Made by a program: the position numbers and the translations under genes. A stretch of 64,000 nt of DNA from Nonomuraea basaltis (lineage in GTDB: Bacteria; Actinomycetota; Actinomycetes; Streptosporangiales; Streptosporangiaceae): NCBI RefSeq assembly GCF_005893125.1, contig NZ_VCJS01000003.1, positions 62,001-126,000 of the forward strand, written 5' to 3'. The notes under the pieces are model-generated. The model did no database searches. It was not told the origin of the DNA and saw only the letters and a list, made by a program, of their open reading frames with translations. This document shows, piece by piece, positions 53,128 through 62,179 of the stretch (position 1 is its first letter; the number at the start of each line of letters is the position of its first letter).

Positions 53128-53460
53128 TTAGGTGACCTCGGCTCGCAGCTCCGCGAGCAGCTCGCCCTGGTCGGCGAGCATGTCGGTGAGGATGCGGCGA
53201 GCGGTGCCGAGCAGATCGGCCAGCTCCGGCGTGGCCAGCGTGTAGACCACGGTGCTGCCCTCGCGGATGGCGCTCACGATTCCGGCCCTGCGCAGGACCG
53301 CGAGCTGCTGGGAAAGACTCGACGGCTCGATGTCGATCTGGGCCAGCAGATCCCTGACGGGTAGCGGCCCTTCCTGGAGTAGCTCCAACACTCGGATGCG
53401 AGCGGGGTGGCCGAGCGTTCGGAAGAAGTCGGCCTTGGCCTGGTAGACCTCCACGTGCAT
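53128..53460 (-). CDS. ArsR family transcriptional regulator
   Basis: A 110-aa winged-helix repressor: KADFFRTLGHPARIRVLELL, recognition helix EPSSLSQQLAVLRRAGIVSA and wing EGSTVVYTLATPEL. It has no cysteines, so a thiol-based metal site is unlikely. ATG 53460 chosen over an extension to 53490. A palindrome-like AT-rich sequence just upstream may be its operator. Confidence 0.87.
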   Translation of the reverse strand: MHVEVYQAKADFFRTLGHPARIRVLELLQEGPLPVRDLLAQIDIEPSSLSQQLAVLRRAGIVSAIREGSTVVYTLATPELADLLGTARRILTDMLADQGELLAELRAEVT

Positions 53461-53479
53461 ATAGCCCAGAGTAATCCAG

Positions 53480-53499
53480 TGAAGTTGCATAATTCTTCA
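53480..53499. promoter_or_regulatory. Possible ArsR operator
   Basis: TGAAG-N10-CTTCA around TTGCATAATT in the promoter of the ArsR gene and upstream of the DUF3073 gene; AT-rich for this genome. Confidence 0.4.
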
Positions 53500-53547
53500 A
53501 GTCGTAACGTTGTTGGATAGCATGACAGCGGGGACTAGGGAGTAGCC

Positions 53548-53718
53548 ATGGGCCGAGGAAGAGCCAAGGCGAAGCAGACGAAGGTCGCTCGCCAGCTGAA
53601 GTACACGAACCACAACATCGACTACGACCGGCTGCGCAAGGAGCTGGGCGCGGACGAGCGGAGCGAGGAGATCTCCCCGCCTACGCCGTCCGAGCAGGAG
53701 TCCGAGCGCGCGCAATGA
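53548..53718 (+). CDS. DUF3073 small protein
   Basis: A 56-aa basic-then-acidic protein starting MGRGRAKAKQTKVARQLKY, the hallmark of the actinobacterial DUF3073 family, usually 55-65 residues. Function unknown; commonly a single copy beside purM. ATG with AGGGAG five bases upstream and a TAGCAT -10-like box at 53517. Its 3' end overlaps the convergent P450 remnant by 38 bases. Confidence 0.9.
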   Translation: MGRGRAKAKQTKVARQLKYTNHNIDYDRLRKELGADERSEEISPPTPSEQESERAQ

Positions 53719-54360
53719 CGCGCGTCAGCTTCGCGGGAGCGAGGGTGACGTTCTTCAGCCGCCTGGCCTCCGGTGCCTGATCGGGCGCCGCGAGTTCCAG
53801 GCGGTGCAGCACCTCCCGGATGATGACGCGCATCTCCAGCAGGGCGAGTTGCGCGCCGACGCAGAAGCGCCGGCCGCCGCCGAACGGCATCCACGCCCTG
53901 CTCTGGCGTCCGTCCAGGAAGCGTTCCGGGCGGAACTCCTCCGGTGCGTCGAACACGTCTGGGTCGCGATGCACGAGCGGGATGTACGGTCCGGCGTACC
54001 AGCCGGCCGGGATCTCGTACTCGCCCAGCCGGAGCGGGGCGTCGAGCAGGCGCGCCGCCTCATAGACGACGGGCCGGACGCGTAGCACCTCCTTGACCAC
54101 CGCGTCGAGATAGGGCTCGTGGTCCGGCAGCCGTTCGAGGGCCTCGGGCAGGCGCAGGAGCCGCTCGAAGGCCCACGCCAGGCCGGTGGCGGTGGTCTCG
54201 TGGCCGGCGATCAGCATGGTGATCAGCTCGTCGCGGATCTCCTGGTCGCCCAGCTCGGTCTCCAGCAGCCGGCCGACACGCCCGGCGTCCCGGATGCCGA
54301 AGATCAGGCGAGCACGCCCGACTCCCGCCAGGTCGTGGACGCGCTCGCCGCCCTCTCGGG
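53681..54360 (-). pseudogene. Cytochrome P450 remnant
   Basis: The minus strand encodes the C-terminal half of a P450: I-helix MLIAGHETTATGLAWAF, ExxR in VVKEVLRVRP, and heme loop PFGGGRRFCVGAQLALLEMR with the cysteine ligand. Upstream codons read ARLIFGIRDAGRVGRLLETE then LGDQEIRDELI, which in intact P450s lie about 90 residues apart, so an internal deletion has occurred, and the first 120 or so residues are absent. No plausible start precedes it; it abuts the hydrolase stop. A broken copy. Confidence 0.85.
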
Positions 54361-54362
54361 CC

Positions 54363-55262
54363 TCATCGCCTAGTGTGGCGGACGATCGCCGTGGCCAGCT
54401 CCTCGTACGCCTGGGGCGGCAGCATGTGCCCCATCCCGTCGATCATCCGCAGCTCCGCGCCGGGGATCCGCTCGGCGATGATCGCGCCGTGGCCGGGCTT
54501 TGCGGGCTCGTGCGTGCCCTCGATGACCAGCGTGGGCGCCTTCACCCGGCCCAGCGCGTCCACCGGCTCGAAGTCCGGGGAGGCGGCGTGCGCCAGGCGG
54601 TGGTTGACCACGGCCGGCAGGTCGCGGGCCCGTTCGAGCACGCGTTCCTGAAGGCGCCGCTCGGCGTCCTCGTCGAACGGCAACGCGGTGCCGTGCAGCA
54701 ACCGCGCCTCCGCGATCATGCGGTCGATCTGCTCGCGCCGGTCGGAGGGCGGTGGCGCGGCGATCCACTTCGTGTAGAACTCCACGAACTCCGGCCTGGG
54801 CGGCGGCAGGCTGCCCTCCGGCTGCGGCTGCCCGGTGAGCGCCCGCATGAGCACCTCGCCCTCGCGCCCGCCCAGCGGCGAGGATCCGATCACGGTGAGC
54901 GTGCGCACCCGTTCCGGGTGCTCGACGGCGATCAGCTGGCCGAGCAGCCCGCCCGCCGAGTGGCCGACGAGGTGGGCGCTGTCCAGCCCGTACGCGTCCA
55001 GCACGCGCAGCACGTCGTCCTTGATGTCGAGCCACGTGTACGGCTGCTTCTCGAAGTCGAAGGTGGCCGACTTGCCGGTGTCGCGGTGGTCGTACCTGAC
55101 GACCCGCCGGCCCGCGGCGACCAGCCGCCCGACGAACTCGTCCGGCCACAGGATCCCCTGCGTCATCGACCCCATCACCAGCAGGATCGGCGGGTGTGTG
55201 ACGTCTCCGAACTCCTCGGTCCAGAGCTCCCCGCCGTCAATTTCGATCATGTTCGTTTGCAT
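54363..55262 (-). CDS. Alpha/beta hydrolase
   Basis: A 299-aa hydrolase with nucleophile elbow LVGHSAGGLLGQLIAV (Ser), acid-loop Asp/Glu region near APTLVIEGTHEPAKPG and the catalytic His in DGMGHMLPPQ. Oxyanion-type strand ILLVMGSMTQGILWPDEFV. Resembles the epoxide-hydrolase / RdmC-like esterase group; substrate unknown. Small ATG alternatives (55250). Downstream lies the P450 remnant; upstream is the LAL regulator. Confidence 0.86.
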   Translation of the reverse strand: MQTNMIEIDGGELWTEEFGDVTHPPILLVMGSMTQGILWPDEFVGRLVAAGRRVVRYDHRDTGKSATFDFEKQPYTWLDIKDDVLRVLDAYGLDSAHLVGHSAGGLLGQLIAVEHPERVRTLTVIGSSPLGGREGEVLMRALTGQPQPEGSLPPPRPEFVEFYTKWIAAPPPSDRREQIDRMIAEARLLHGTALPFDEDAERRLQERVLERARDLPAVVNHRLAHAASPDFEPVDALGRVKAPTLVIEGTHEPAKPGHGAIIAERIPGAELRMIDGMGHMLPPQAYEELATAIVRHTRR

Positions 55263-55315
55263 GACTCGAGCCTGCCCCGGATCGCTACGGATGCCTTCCG
55301 TAGGACTACTGGCGT

Positions 55316-58276
55316 TCAGAGCAGCCGGGCCAGTTCAGTACGGGTGGAGATGCCCAGTTTGGGATAGATCTTGTAGAGGTGGTACTCGACGGTGCGCGGG
55401 CTGAGGAACAGCCGCGCCGCCACCTCCTTGCTGGACGCCCCCTCCGCCACCAGCCGGGCGATCCGCAGCTCCTGCGGGGTCAGCGCGGCCAGCGCGTCGC
55501 TCTCCGGCCGGGCCACCGTCTCGCCCGCCGCTCGCAGCTCGCCGTGCGCTCGCTTGGCCCACGGCTTGGCGCCCAGCCGCTCGAACGTCTCCAGCGCCGC
55601 GCGCAGATGGTGCCGCGCCTGACCGGGCTGCTGCGCGCGGCGCAGGCGCTCGCCGTACAGCAGGGCTGTACGTGCCCGCTCGAACGGCTCGCCGTGCCGG
55701 CGCAACGCCTCCTCGAACAGCTCGGCCCCGCCGCCGGACAGCTCGGTTCCGCCACCGGACAGCTCGGCCCCGGCACCGGACTGGTCGGTTCCTGGGCCGG
55801 ACCGTCCGCTCACGCCGGCGAGCAGAGCGCGGCAGCGGGCGAGCAGCGCCAGGGGCTCGTCCGTGGTGGCGTGCGCCGCCCACCGCTCGTAACCGGCCAC
55901 CGCCTCCCTGGCGGCCTCGTACTCGCCTGCCGCCACGGCCGCCTCCACCCGGTCCGGCGTGGAGCGCCATACCACTGTCGGCTGCCCGGCGCCGGGGCCG
56001 GCCGTGGTGATGGAGACGAACCGCGCGTGCGCCGCCGCGTACCGTCCCATGCCCAGATCCAGCATCGCCAGCGCGTACGCGGCCACGCCCGCGCGCAGCC
56101 CGATGCGGTGCGGGATCGCGATGGCCAGCGCCTCCTCCGCCTGGCGGCGGCACTGCTCCTCCTCGCCCCGCAGGGCCGACACCACGGCCAGGTTCGCCAG
56201 GTGGGCGGCGACGGAGTTGCGGTATCCGGCCTCGCGCGCCAGCTCCAGCCCCTCTTCCGCGATCGCGGCGCTCTCGGCGAGCCTGCCCTTGATCCGCTCG
56301 GCCGTCGACACGAACTCCAGCACGACGGGCAGTTGCCCCACCATCCCCGACACCCTGGCCGCCCGCCCGGCCCGCTCGACCAGCTCAGCGGACACGTCGG
56401 CCTCCCCGAGATAGCTGGCCGCCGCCGACGCCCACAGCAGCTCCGCCGCCCCGGTCAGCTCACCGGTACGAGCCAGCGCCCCGCGCAGCAGGTCACCACC
56501 GGTGCCGTCGTCCAGCATGGCCCCGATCCCGGCCACCACGTCCCGCAGGAAGCCGGGGGCGTATGCCCTGGCCCGCCGTCCCAACTCCACGATGGCCGCC
56601 ACGTCGCCCACGTAGCTCGCCGCCTCGGAGGCATCGGCGAGCATCTCGATCGTCTGGCCTGCCGCCAGAATCCTCATCGCCTCCGCCGCGTCCCCCGAGT
56701 TCAACTCGAACCGCCCCCGCAACTGCGCGATCTCCTCAAGCAGCCCGACCCGCCTACCTGGCCGGACGCCTGCCGGCCGGGGGCCTCCCGGCTCGGCGGC
56801 CGGCGCGCCGGCGTGTGGGGTGAGCGTCTCGGCCGGTTCGGCGATGCCGGCGAGTCCGTGGGCTTCGGCCAGGTCGCGGGCCTCGGCGAGGTGGCTTTGC
56901 GCCTGGCCGGGGCGGCCGCCGAGCCAGGCGGCGGTGGCGGCGTCCTTCAGTCGCTCTGCCCTGACGAGCGGATCGGGGGTGAGCTCGGCCGCCCTGGCGA
57001 GGGCCGTCGCGGCGTCGCCGTACCCACCCCTGGCCCGTGCCCGTTCGGCGGACTCCGCCAGTGCGGCGGCCACCGCCTCGTCCGTGCCCACCCTGGCCGC
57101 GGCCAGGTGCAGGGCACGCCTGTCGCCGTCCACCAGCTCGGCGAGTGCGGCGTGCGCGGCGCGGACCTGCACGGAGGTGGCGGCGGCGTGCACGGCCGAC
57201 CTGACGAGCGGATGCCGGAACCGGATCACCCCGCCCGTCACTGTCACCAGCCCGGCGGCCTCCACCTCATGCAGCACCCCATCGCTTCCCGGCTCGACAG
57301 GCACGCTCCCGGCGGCTCCCGGCCCGGTGGATCCGACGTCGCGCCGGGTTCCGGTCGCGTCCGGCCAGGAGACGGTGAGGTGGGTGGCGGCGCGGAGGAC
57401 GAGGGCGAGGTCACTCTCCAGGGAGGCGAGCAGGACGAGACGGCGGGCGCCTTGAGACAGCCGGGCCACCTGCTCTCCGAACAGCTGCTCGCCGCCCGGC
57501 AGTGGATCGGGCAACGGGACTCGACCGGCGAGCTGGTCGGGTGACAGCGACGCGGCCGTCTCGCGGAGCACGAGCGGGTTGCCTCCGGTCAGGGCCGTCA
57601 GCTGCGTCCTGACCTCGGAGGCGACGGTGACGGCGGAGTCCAGGAGCCGACCGGCGCCGGCCTCGTCCAGGCCGCCGACGCGCAGCTCGGGCACGCCCTT
57701 GAGCACGGCGTCCCCGCGGACGGCCAGCAACATCGCGATGCTCTCGGTCCGCAGCCGCCTCGCCGCGAACAGCAGCGCGTCCGCCGACGCCCGGTCGAAC
57801 CATTGGACGTCGTCGATCAGGCACAGCAGCCCGTGCGGCGCCGCCGCCTCGGCCAGCAGCGACAGGACGCCCGCCGAGACCAGGAAGCGGTCCGAGCCGG
57901 GCGCGGCGGCCAGGCCGAGCGCCCCGGAAAGGGCGTCGCGTTGCGGCTCGGGGAGCGCGTCGAGGAGGTCGATCACCGGGTGGAGCAGCTGGTGCAGGGC
58001 GGCGAAAGCCAGGTCGGACTCCGACTCGATCCCGCCCGCCCGCAACACCCGCATCGCCCCCGCTCGCGAGCGCGCCGGTGCGACGGCTTCGGCGTCCGCC
58101 CGCGAGTCGGCCGATGTGACGGTCTCGGAGCGCGCACGGTGGGCGGCGTGGTCCAGGAGGGCTGACTTGCCGACGCCTGCCTCGCCGCGCAGCGCCAGTG
58201 CGCGGCCCTCGCCGGTGCGGGCGGAGGTGATCAGGGCGTCGATCGCGGCGGTCTCCGCGGCTCTGCCGTACAGCAC
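55316..58276 (-). CDS. LuxR-type LAL transcriptional regulator
   Basis: A 986-aa large ATP-binding LuxR regulator. N-terminal AAA domain with P-loop ALRGEAGVGKSALLDHA and Walker B LLCLIDDVQWFD, a long helical TPR-like middle, and the C-terminal LuxR HTH LTPQELRIARLVAEGASSKE with AARLFLSPRTVEYHLYKIY. LAL proteins (MalT-like) control antibiotic or sugar pathways. A small Gly-rich repeat (ELSGGGTELSGGGAEL) is present near residue 830-850. Divergent from the NADPH-binding reductase. Confidence 0.9.
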   Translation of the reverse strand: MLYGRAAETAAIDALITSARTGEGRALALRGEAGVGKSALLDHAAHRARSETVTSADSRADAEAVAPARSRAGAMRVLRAGGIESESDLAFAALHQLLHPVIDLLDALPEPQRDALSGALGLAAAPGSDRFLVSAGVLSLLAEAAAPHGLLCLIDDVQWFDRASADALLFAARRLRTESIAMLLAVRGDAVLKGVPELRVGGLDEAGAGRLLDSAVTVASEVRTQLTALTGGNPLVLRETAASLSPDQLAGRVPLPDPLPGGEQLFGEQVARLSQGARRLVLLASLESDLALVLRAATHLTVSWPDATGTRRDVGSTGPGAAGSVPVEPGSDGVLHEVEAAGLVTVTGGVIRFRHPLVRSAVHAAATSVQVRAAHAALAELVDGDRRALHLAAARVGTDEAVAAALAESAERARARGGYGDAATALARAAELTPDPLVRAERLKDAATAAWLGGRPGQAQSHLAEARDLAEAHGLAGIAEPAETLTPHAGAPAAEPGGPRPAGVRPGRRVGLLEEIAQLRGRFELNSGDAAEAMRILAAGQTIEMLADASEAASYVGDVAAIVELGRRARAYAPGFLRDVVAGIGAMLDDGTGGDLLRGALARTGELTGAAELLWASAAASYLGEADVSAELVERAGRAARVSGMVGQLPVVLEFVSTAERIKGRLAESAAIAEEGLELAREAGYRNSVAAHLANLAVVSALRGEEEQCRRQAEEALAIAIPHRIGLRAGVAAYALAMLDLGMGRYAAAHARFVSITTAGPGAGQPTVVWRSTPDRVEAAVAAGEYEAAREAVAGYERWAAHATTDEPLALLARCRALLAGVSGRSGPGTDQSGAGAELSGGGTELSGGGAELFEEALRRHGEPFERARTALLYGERLRRAQQPGQARHHLRAALETFERLGAKPWAKRAHGELRAAGETVARPESDALAALTPQELRIARLVAEGASSKEVAARLFLSPRTVEYHLYKIYPKLGISTRTELARLL

Positions 58277-58433
58277 GGAAGGGGACTGTACAGCGGCCTC
58301 AGACGAGCGACGTCAGTGGGCCGGGAGATGGCCGCGGGAGGGGTCTTCGTGACCAAGGCTGTTCCTGTCACGCGCAAAGTCAGGAATGTCGGCGGCGGCT
58401 CGGGGCAGTTCCCGGGGGCGAGGTGATCGACAC

Positions 58434-59003
58434 ATGCGTGTGGGAATCGTGGGTTCTGGGAAGCTCGGCGCGCCGCTCGGACGCCTGCTCGCGGTCGCCG
58501 GCCACGACGTGTGCTTCAGCGACACCGAGCCCTCCCGTGCGGCGGCGGCCGCCGCCGCGGCGGCCGGTGGCCAGGTCAGGGACGGCTCACCGATCGAGGC
58601 CGCGCGGTTCGGCGAGGTCGTCATCATGGCGGTGTGGTGGGAGGCGTTCCCTGCGGTGGTGGAGGAGCTCGGCGGGGAGCTCGCCGGAAAGATCGTCATC
58701 GATCCGAGCAATCCGATCACCGATCGCGACGGCACGGCGACGGCGGTGGCGGTCCCGGACGGGTTGACCAGTCCGCAGTACCAGCAGCACGTGCTGGGGC
58801 CGGGGGTGCGGCTGGTGCGGACGTTCAACACCAAGTACCCCAACGAGCTGCTGGAGCTCGGCACGGCCGGGCAGGGCGGCGGGACGCGGGCCGACATGCC
58901 CTACTGGGGCGACGACGACGGGGCCAAGAAGGCCGTGGTGCCGTTGATCGAGGATGCCGGGTTCACCGCCATTGACGGGGGTGGTCTCTCCGAAGCCCGC
59001 TGA
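58434..59003 (+). CDS. NADPH-dependent F420 reductase-like protein
   Basis: A 189-aa Rossmann protein: MRVGIVGSGKLGAPLGRLLA binds NADP, and VIDPSNPITDRDG, LVRTFNTKYPNELLELG match the F420-dependent NADP oxidoreductase / NpdG-like family. In actinomycetes these proteins also act as general NADP-binding reductases. ATG 58434 starts at the nucleotide motif; upstream frame is a leader. Divergent from the LAL gene with about 155 bp between. Confidence 0.84.
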   Translation: MRVGIVGSGKLGAPLGRLLAVAGHDVCFSDTEPSRAAAAAAAAAGGQVRDGSPIEAARFGEVVIMAVWWEAFPAVVEELGGELAGKIVIDPSNPITDRDGTATAVAVPDGLTSPQYQQHVLGPGVRLVRTFNTKYPNELLELGTAGQGGGTRADMPYWGDDDGAKKAVVPLIEDAGFTAIDGGGLSEAR

Positions 59004-59024
59004 TGCTCCGGCGTTCCGGGAAGG

Positions 59025-60428
59025 TCAGGTGGCGCACGAGTCGTGGGTGGCGTCGAAGCCCTTGAGCGACTCCGTGTCGTCCGAGCGCAGCGGCTTCAGG
59101 CCCTGCCAGTCGTCGCCGATCACGAGCACCAGCCGGTTCGTCCGCGCCGCCGCGACCTCCCTGGGCGCGGCGGCGAGCAGGTCGCCGGCCAGCGTGGGGA
59201 CGCGGGTCTCGCCATCCGGGCCGTAGAGGATCGCGGTCTTCGGCTGCGGCTTGCGTGCCGAGTCCCCGATCTTCGTGATGTGGTAGCCGCGCTGCTCGAG
59301 GAAGGCCGCCACCTGGCTGCCCAGCCCGCTGCGCCAGGTGCCGTTGCGCAGCTCGATCTGGATCTTGGGCCGGGCCACCTTGGCCTGGCCGCCCTTGATG
59401 CCCTCGACGCTCTGGTCCCTGGCGACGATCTGGAACAGCCGGCCGGCCTGCGCCTGCACCCACTCGACCCGGCCGGGCTGGGTGAGGGAGTAGTGCCACG
59501 GGGTGGTGATGAAGCGGATCTTGCCGGCGTCCAGGCCCTGGAGGCTTGCGGCCAGGTCTTTCATGACGCCCACGGACAGGCCGCGGTCGGTGGTCACCGC
59601 CTTGGTGCCGGCGTCGAGGATGCCCAGGAGCTTGGCCGGGTCGGAGAGCGTCTCGCCGCTCATCACCTTCTTGACCATCGAGGCGATGAACATCTGCTGC
59701 CGCTGGATGCGCCCGATGTCGGAACCGTCGCCCAGGCTGTAGCGGGCGCGTACGTAGCCGAGCGCCTGCTCGCCGTCGAGCGTCTGCCGCCCGGCCGGCA
59801 GGTGCAGCAGCGCCTTCTTGTCGTCCACGCGCTGCGGCAGGCAGACCTCCACGCCGCCCACGGCGTCCACCATGCTCTTGAAGCCGGTGAAGTCGACCTT
59901 GACGAAGTGGTCGATGTGGATGCGGGTCAGCGTCTCGATCGTCTTCCAGGTGCAGGCGATGCCCCCGGAGTTGAACGACTCGTTGATCATGCCGAGGTGC
60001 GGCCGCTGCCCGGGCAGGCCGCCGGTGGCGCGGCAGGCGGGCAGCTGGACCAGCGAGTCGCGCGGGAAGCTGATGACCATCGCGTTGTCGCGCTGTGACG
60101 ACACGTGGACCAGCATGATCGTGTCGGTGCGCTCGCCCGCGACCCGGCCGTACCTGGCGTTCTTGCCGTTGCGCTGGTCGGAGCCGACGACCAGGACGTT
60201 CATCGCGGTGCCGGCGACCTTGGGCGGGCGGGTGGCGCCGAGGTCGTCGGCGGTGACGTCGACGTGCCTGACGTTGCCGATCAGCTTGGTCCAGACGCCC
60301 ACCGCGACGCCCGCGACCAGGAGGACGAGGGTCACCGCGACCGCGACCGCCCAGCGCAGCCAATGGCGCCGCCGTCGTGGCGGCGCGCCGGGCCCGGAGG
60401 GCGGCGCGTCGACAAGCCCGCTGCTCAC
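59025..60428 (-). CDS. LytR-CpsA-Psr family protein with LytR_C domain
   Basis: A 467-aa single-anchor LCP protein: basic N-terminus, one membrane helix (residues 24-46), LCP domain with VAGERTDTIMLVHVSSQRDN and AMVISFPRDSLVQLP (conserved Asp/Arg), and EQALGYVRARYSLGDGSDIG, then a LytR_C domain (QIELRNGTWRSGLGSQVAAF). It attaches glycopolymers to peptidoglycan. GTG start. The upstream 140 bp contain a perfect palindrome of the TetR type. Confidence 0.9.
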   Translation of the reverse strand: MSSGLVDAPPSGPGAPPRRRRHWLRWAVAVAVTLVLLVAGVAVGVWTKLIGNVRHVDVTADDLGATRPPKVAGTAMNVLVVGSDQRNGKNARYGRVAGERTDTIMLVHVSSQRDNAMVISFPRDSLVQLPACRATGGLPGQRPHLGMINESFNSGGIACTWKTIETLTRIHIDHFVKVDFTGFKSMVDAVGGVEVCLPQRVDDKKALLHLPAGRQTLDGEQALGYVRARYSLGDGSDIGRIQRQQMFIASMVKKVMSGETLSDPAKLLGILDAGTKAVTTDRGLSVGVMKDLAASLQGLDAGKIRFITTPWHYSLTQPGRVEWVQAQAGRLFQIVARDQSVEGIKGGQAKVARPKIQIELRNGTWRSGLGSQVAAFLEQRGYHITKIGDSARKPQPKTAILYGPDGETRVPTLAGDLLAAAPREVAAARTNRLVLVIGDDWQGLKPLRSDDTESLKGFDATHDSCAT

Positions 60429-60514
60429 GTGACTCCCACAGGGTCGGGGCCGAAGGGGCCGCCGCCCCTGGCCATGAGCACGGCCTTGCCGTAGGGATCT
60501 CGGCCGTTGATCGT

Positions 60515-60532
60515 GACTGAGTGTACTCAGTC
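60515..60532. promoter_or_regulatory. Perfect TetR-type palindrome
   Basis: GACTGAGT-GT-ACTCAGTC, eight-base perfect arms, in the promoter region of the LCP gene. This resembles operators of TetR/AcrR repressors, but no TetR gene is adjacent. Confidence 0.6.
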
Positions 60533-60569
60533 GGACCAGGTCATGGCACAGTCAGGGACGATCGCGGGG

Positions 60570-60836
60570 TCAGTCGGGCATGGTCATGCGGAGCGACACC
60601 GTGCCGCGCAGATCCAGCCAGGCCGTGCCGGGGCCGCGGACCAGCCTGAGCACCACCTCGTCGCAGCCGGGGCAGCGGGCCACCAGGCCGGGCTCGGGGC
60701 CGTACACGCGGAGCGAGGCGACGGGACCCGTCAGTCCGCAGCTCGCGCAGCGGCCGGTGGCGGCGGTGACGTCCACGGCGAAGATCTCGCCGAGCGGGCC
60801 CGCCAGGGCGTTTCCGTCCAGGTGTTCTGCGGTCAT
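60570..60836 (-). CDS. DUF6510 zinc-ribbon protein
   Basis: An 88-aa protein with two CxxC pairs (GRCASCGLTG and ARCPGCDEVV), a zinc-ribbon, matching the small protein (DUF6510) found beside sulfite-oxidase-like and flavin reductase genes. Role unknown. ATG lies three bases after the reductase stop, so the three genes form an operon. Confidence 0.75.
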   Translation of the reverse strand: MTAEHLDGNALAGPLGEIFAVDVTAATGRCASCGLTGPVASLRVYGPEPGLVARCPGCDEVVLRLVRGPGTAWLDLRGTVSLRMTMPD

Positions 60837-60837
60837 G

Positions 60838-61566
60838 TCAGCCTCCGGTCGGGCCGAATCGTTCGGTTCTGATCTGCTCCGGCGCGTGCCCGAGCGCGAG
60901 CAGCAGGTCGGCGGCCGCCTCCACGAAGCCGGTCGGCCCGCACACGTAGCAGTCCGGCGCGAAGTCGGCCGGCCAGCCGCCCTCGGCCATGTCGGTCAGC
61001 GCGATGCGGCCGGCCGCGCGGGACACGCCGGGTGGCACGGCCCTGGTGTAGAGGTAGGCGACGTCGAGCCCGGGCTCGGGGCGCCGCAACTCCGCGGCGT
61101 AGTAGCGGCTGTCCTGGTCGCGCAGCGAGTAGAGCAGCCGGAACGGCACCCGGTTGCCCGCCTGCCGGCGGGCCCTGATCATGGCCATCAGCGGCACGAT
61201 CCCCGACCCGCCGCCGACCAGCAGCACCGGCGCCTTGCTCGCCGGCCGCCAGACGAACCAGCCGCCCACCGGGCCGCGGAGCTCGACCTGGTCGCCGGCC
61301 TCGATGACCTCGGTCAGGTACGGCGACACCTCGCCGTCGGGCACGGTCTCCACGGTGAGCTCGACCAGGTCGCCGTCGGCGGGCGCGGCCAGCGAGTAGC
61401 TGCGCTGCGCGGTGTAGCCGTCGTCGGCCGTGAGCCGCACGTCCACGTGCTGTCCCGCAAGGTGACCGGGCCAGCCGGGCACGTCGAAGACCAGCGTGCG
61501 GGCGGTGGCGGTCTCGGCGCGGACCTCGCGCACGCGGGCGGCCCGCCAGGGCAGGCGGCCGCGCAC
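60838..61566 (-). CDS. FAD/NAD(P)-binding ferredoxin-reductase-type protein
   Basis: A 242-aa FNR-fold reductase. FAD loop AQRSYSLAAPADGD, nucleotide loop LLVGGGSGIVPLMAMIRARR and the C-terminal CYVCGPTGFVEAAADLLLAL. There is no 2Fe-2S domain, so electrons must pass directly or through another carrier, most likely to the molybdoenzyme encoded just upstream. Start GTG is joined to the previous stop (TGAGTG), so they are coupled. Confidence 0.87.
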   Translation of the reverse strand: MRGRLPWRAARVREVRAETATARTLVFDVPGWPGHLAGQHVDVRLTADDGYTAQRSYSLAAPADGDLVELTVETVPDGEVSPYLTEVIEAGDQVELRGPVGGWFVWRPASKAPVLLVGGGSGIVPLMAMIRARRQAGNRVPFRLLYSLRDQDSRYYAAELRRPEPGLDVAYLYTRAVPPGVSRAAGRIALTDMAEGGWPADFAPDCYVCGPTGFVEAAADLLLALGHAPEQIRTERFGPTGG

Positions 61567-62166
61567 TCAGTCGCCCTCGTAGCGCTGCTCGCGCCACGGG
61601 TCGCCATAGTTGTGGTAGCCGGCGGTCTCCCAGAAGCCGGGCCAGTCCTCGTTGAGCAGCCGGATGCCGCGCACCCATTTGGCGGACTTCCAGAGGTACA
61701 GGTGCGGCACGAGCAGCCGGGCCGGGCCGCCGTGCCGGGGCTCCAGCTCCTCGCCGTCGTAGCGGTGCGCGATCCACGCCTTGCCGTCGAGCAGGTCCTC
61801 CAGCGGCATGTTCGTGGTGTAGCCGCCGTAGGAGTAGACCAGCGCGTATTCGGCGGTGGTCTCGACGTCCTCGAAGAACACGTCGAGGGAGACGCCCTCC
61901 CAGGTGGTGCCGAGCTTGGACCACTTGGTGACGCAGTGGAGGTCCACCGTCGGCGTCTGGCTCGGCAGTGCCGTGAACTCCTCCCACGACCAGCGGTGGG
62001 TCTGCCCCGCCTCGGTGTCGATGGCGAACTCCCACCGGTCGAGCGGGACCCGCGGGGTCGGCCCGGCCGACAGCACCGGGAAGTCCTCCACCAGATATTG
62101 ACCGGGCGGCAGCTGGTCGCCGCCCTCACTGCGCCTTCCGCGGAAACCGCGCGAAACGATGCCCAC
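61567..62166 (-). CDS. Sulfite-oxidase-like molybdopterin oxidoreductase
   Basis: A 199-aa protein with only the molybdopterin domain of the sulfite oxidase/MsrP family. The Mo-ligand cysteine is C78 in VDLHCVTKWSKLG; VYSYGGYTTNMPLEDLL and HGGPARLLVPHLYLWKSAKW are typical. No signal peptide or TAT motif is visible, so it is cytoplasmic. It may reduce oxidised methionines or other S/N-oxides, with the neighbouring flavin reductase as electron donor. First gene of the three-gene operon. Confidence 0.88.
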   Translation of the reverse strand: MGIVSRGFRGRRSEGGDQLPPGQYLVEDFPVLSAGPTPRVPLDRWEFAIDTEAGQTHRWSWEEFTALPSQTPTVDLHCVTKWSKLGTTWEGVSLDVFFEDVETTAEYALVYSYGGYTTNMPLEDLLDGKAWIAHRYDGEELEPRHGGPARLLVPHLYLWKSAKWVRGIRLLNEDWPGFWETAGYHNYGDPWREQRYEGD

Positions 62167-62179
62167 GACCCGCCCCTTC

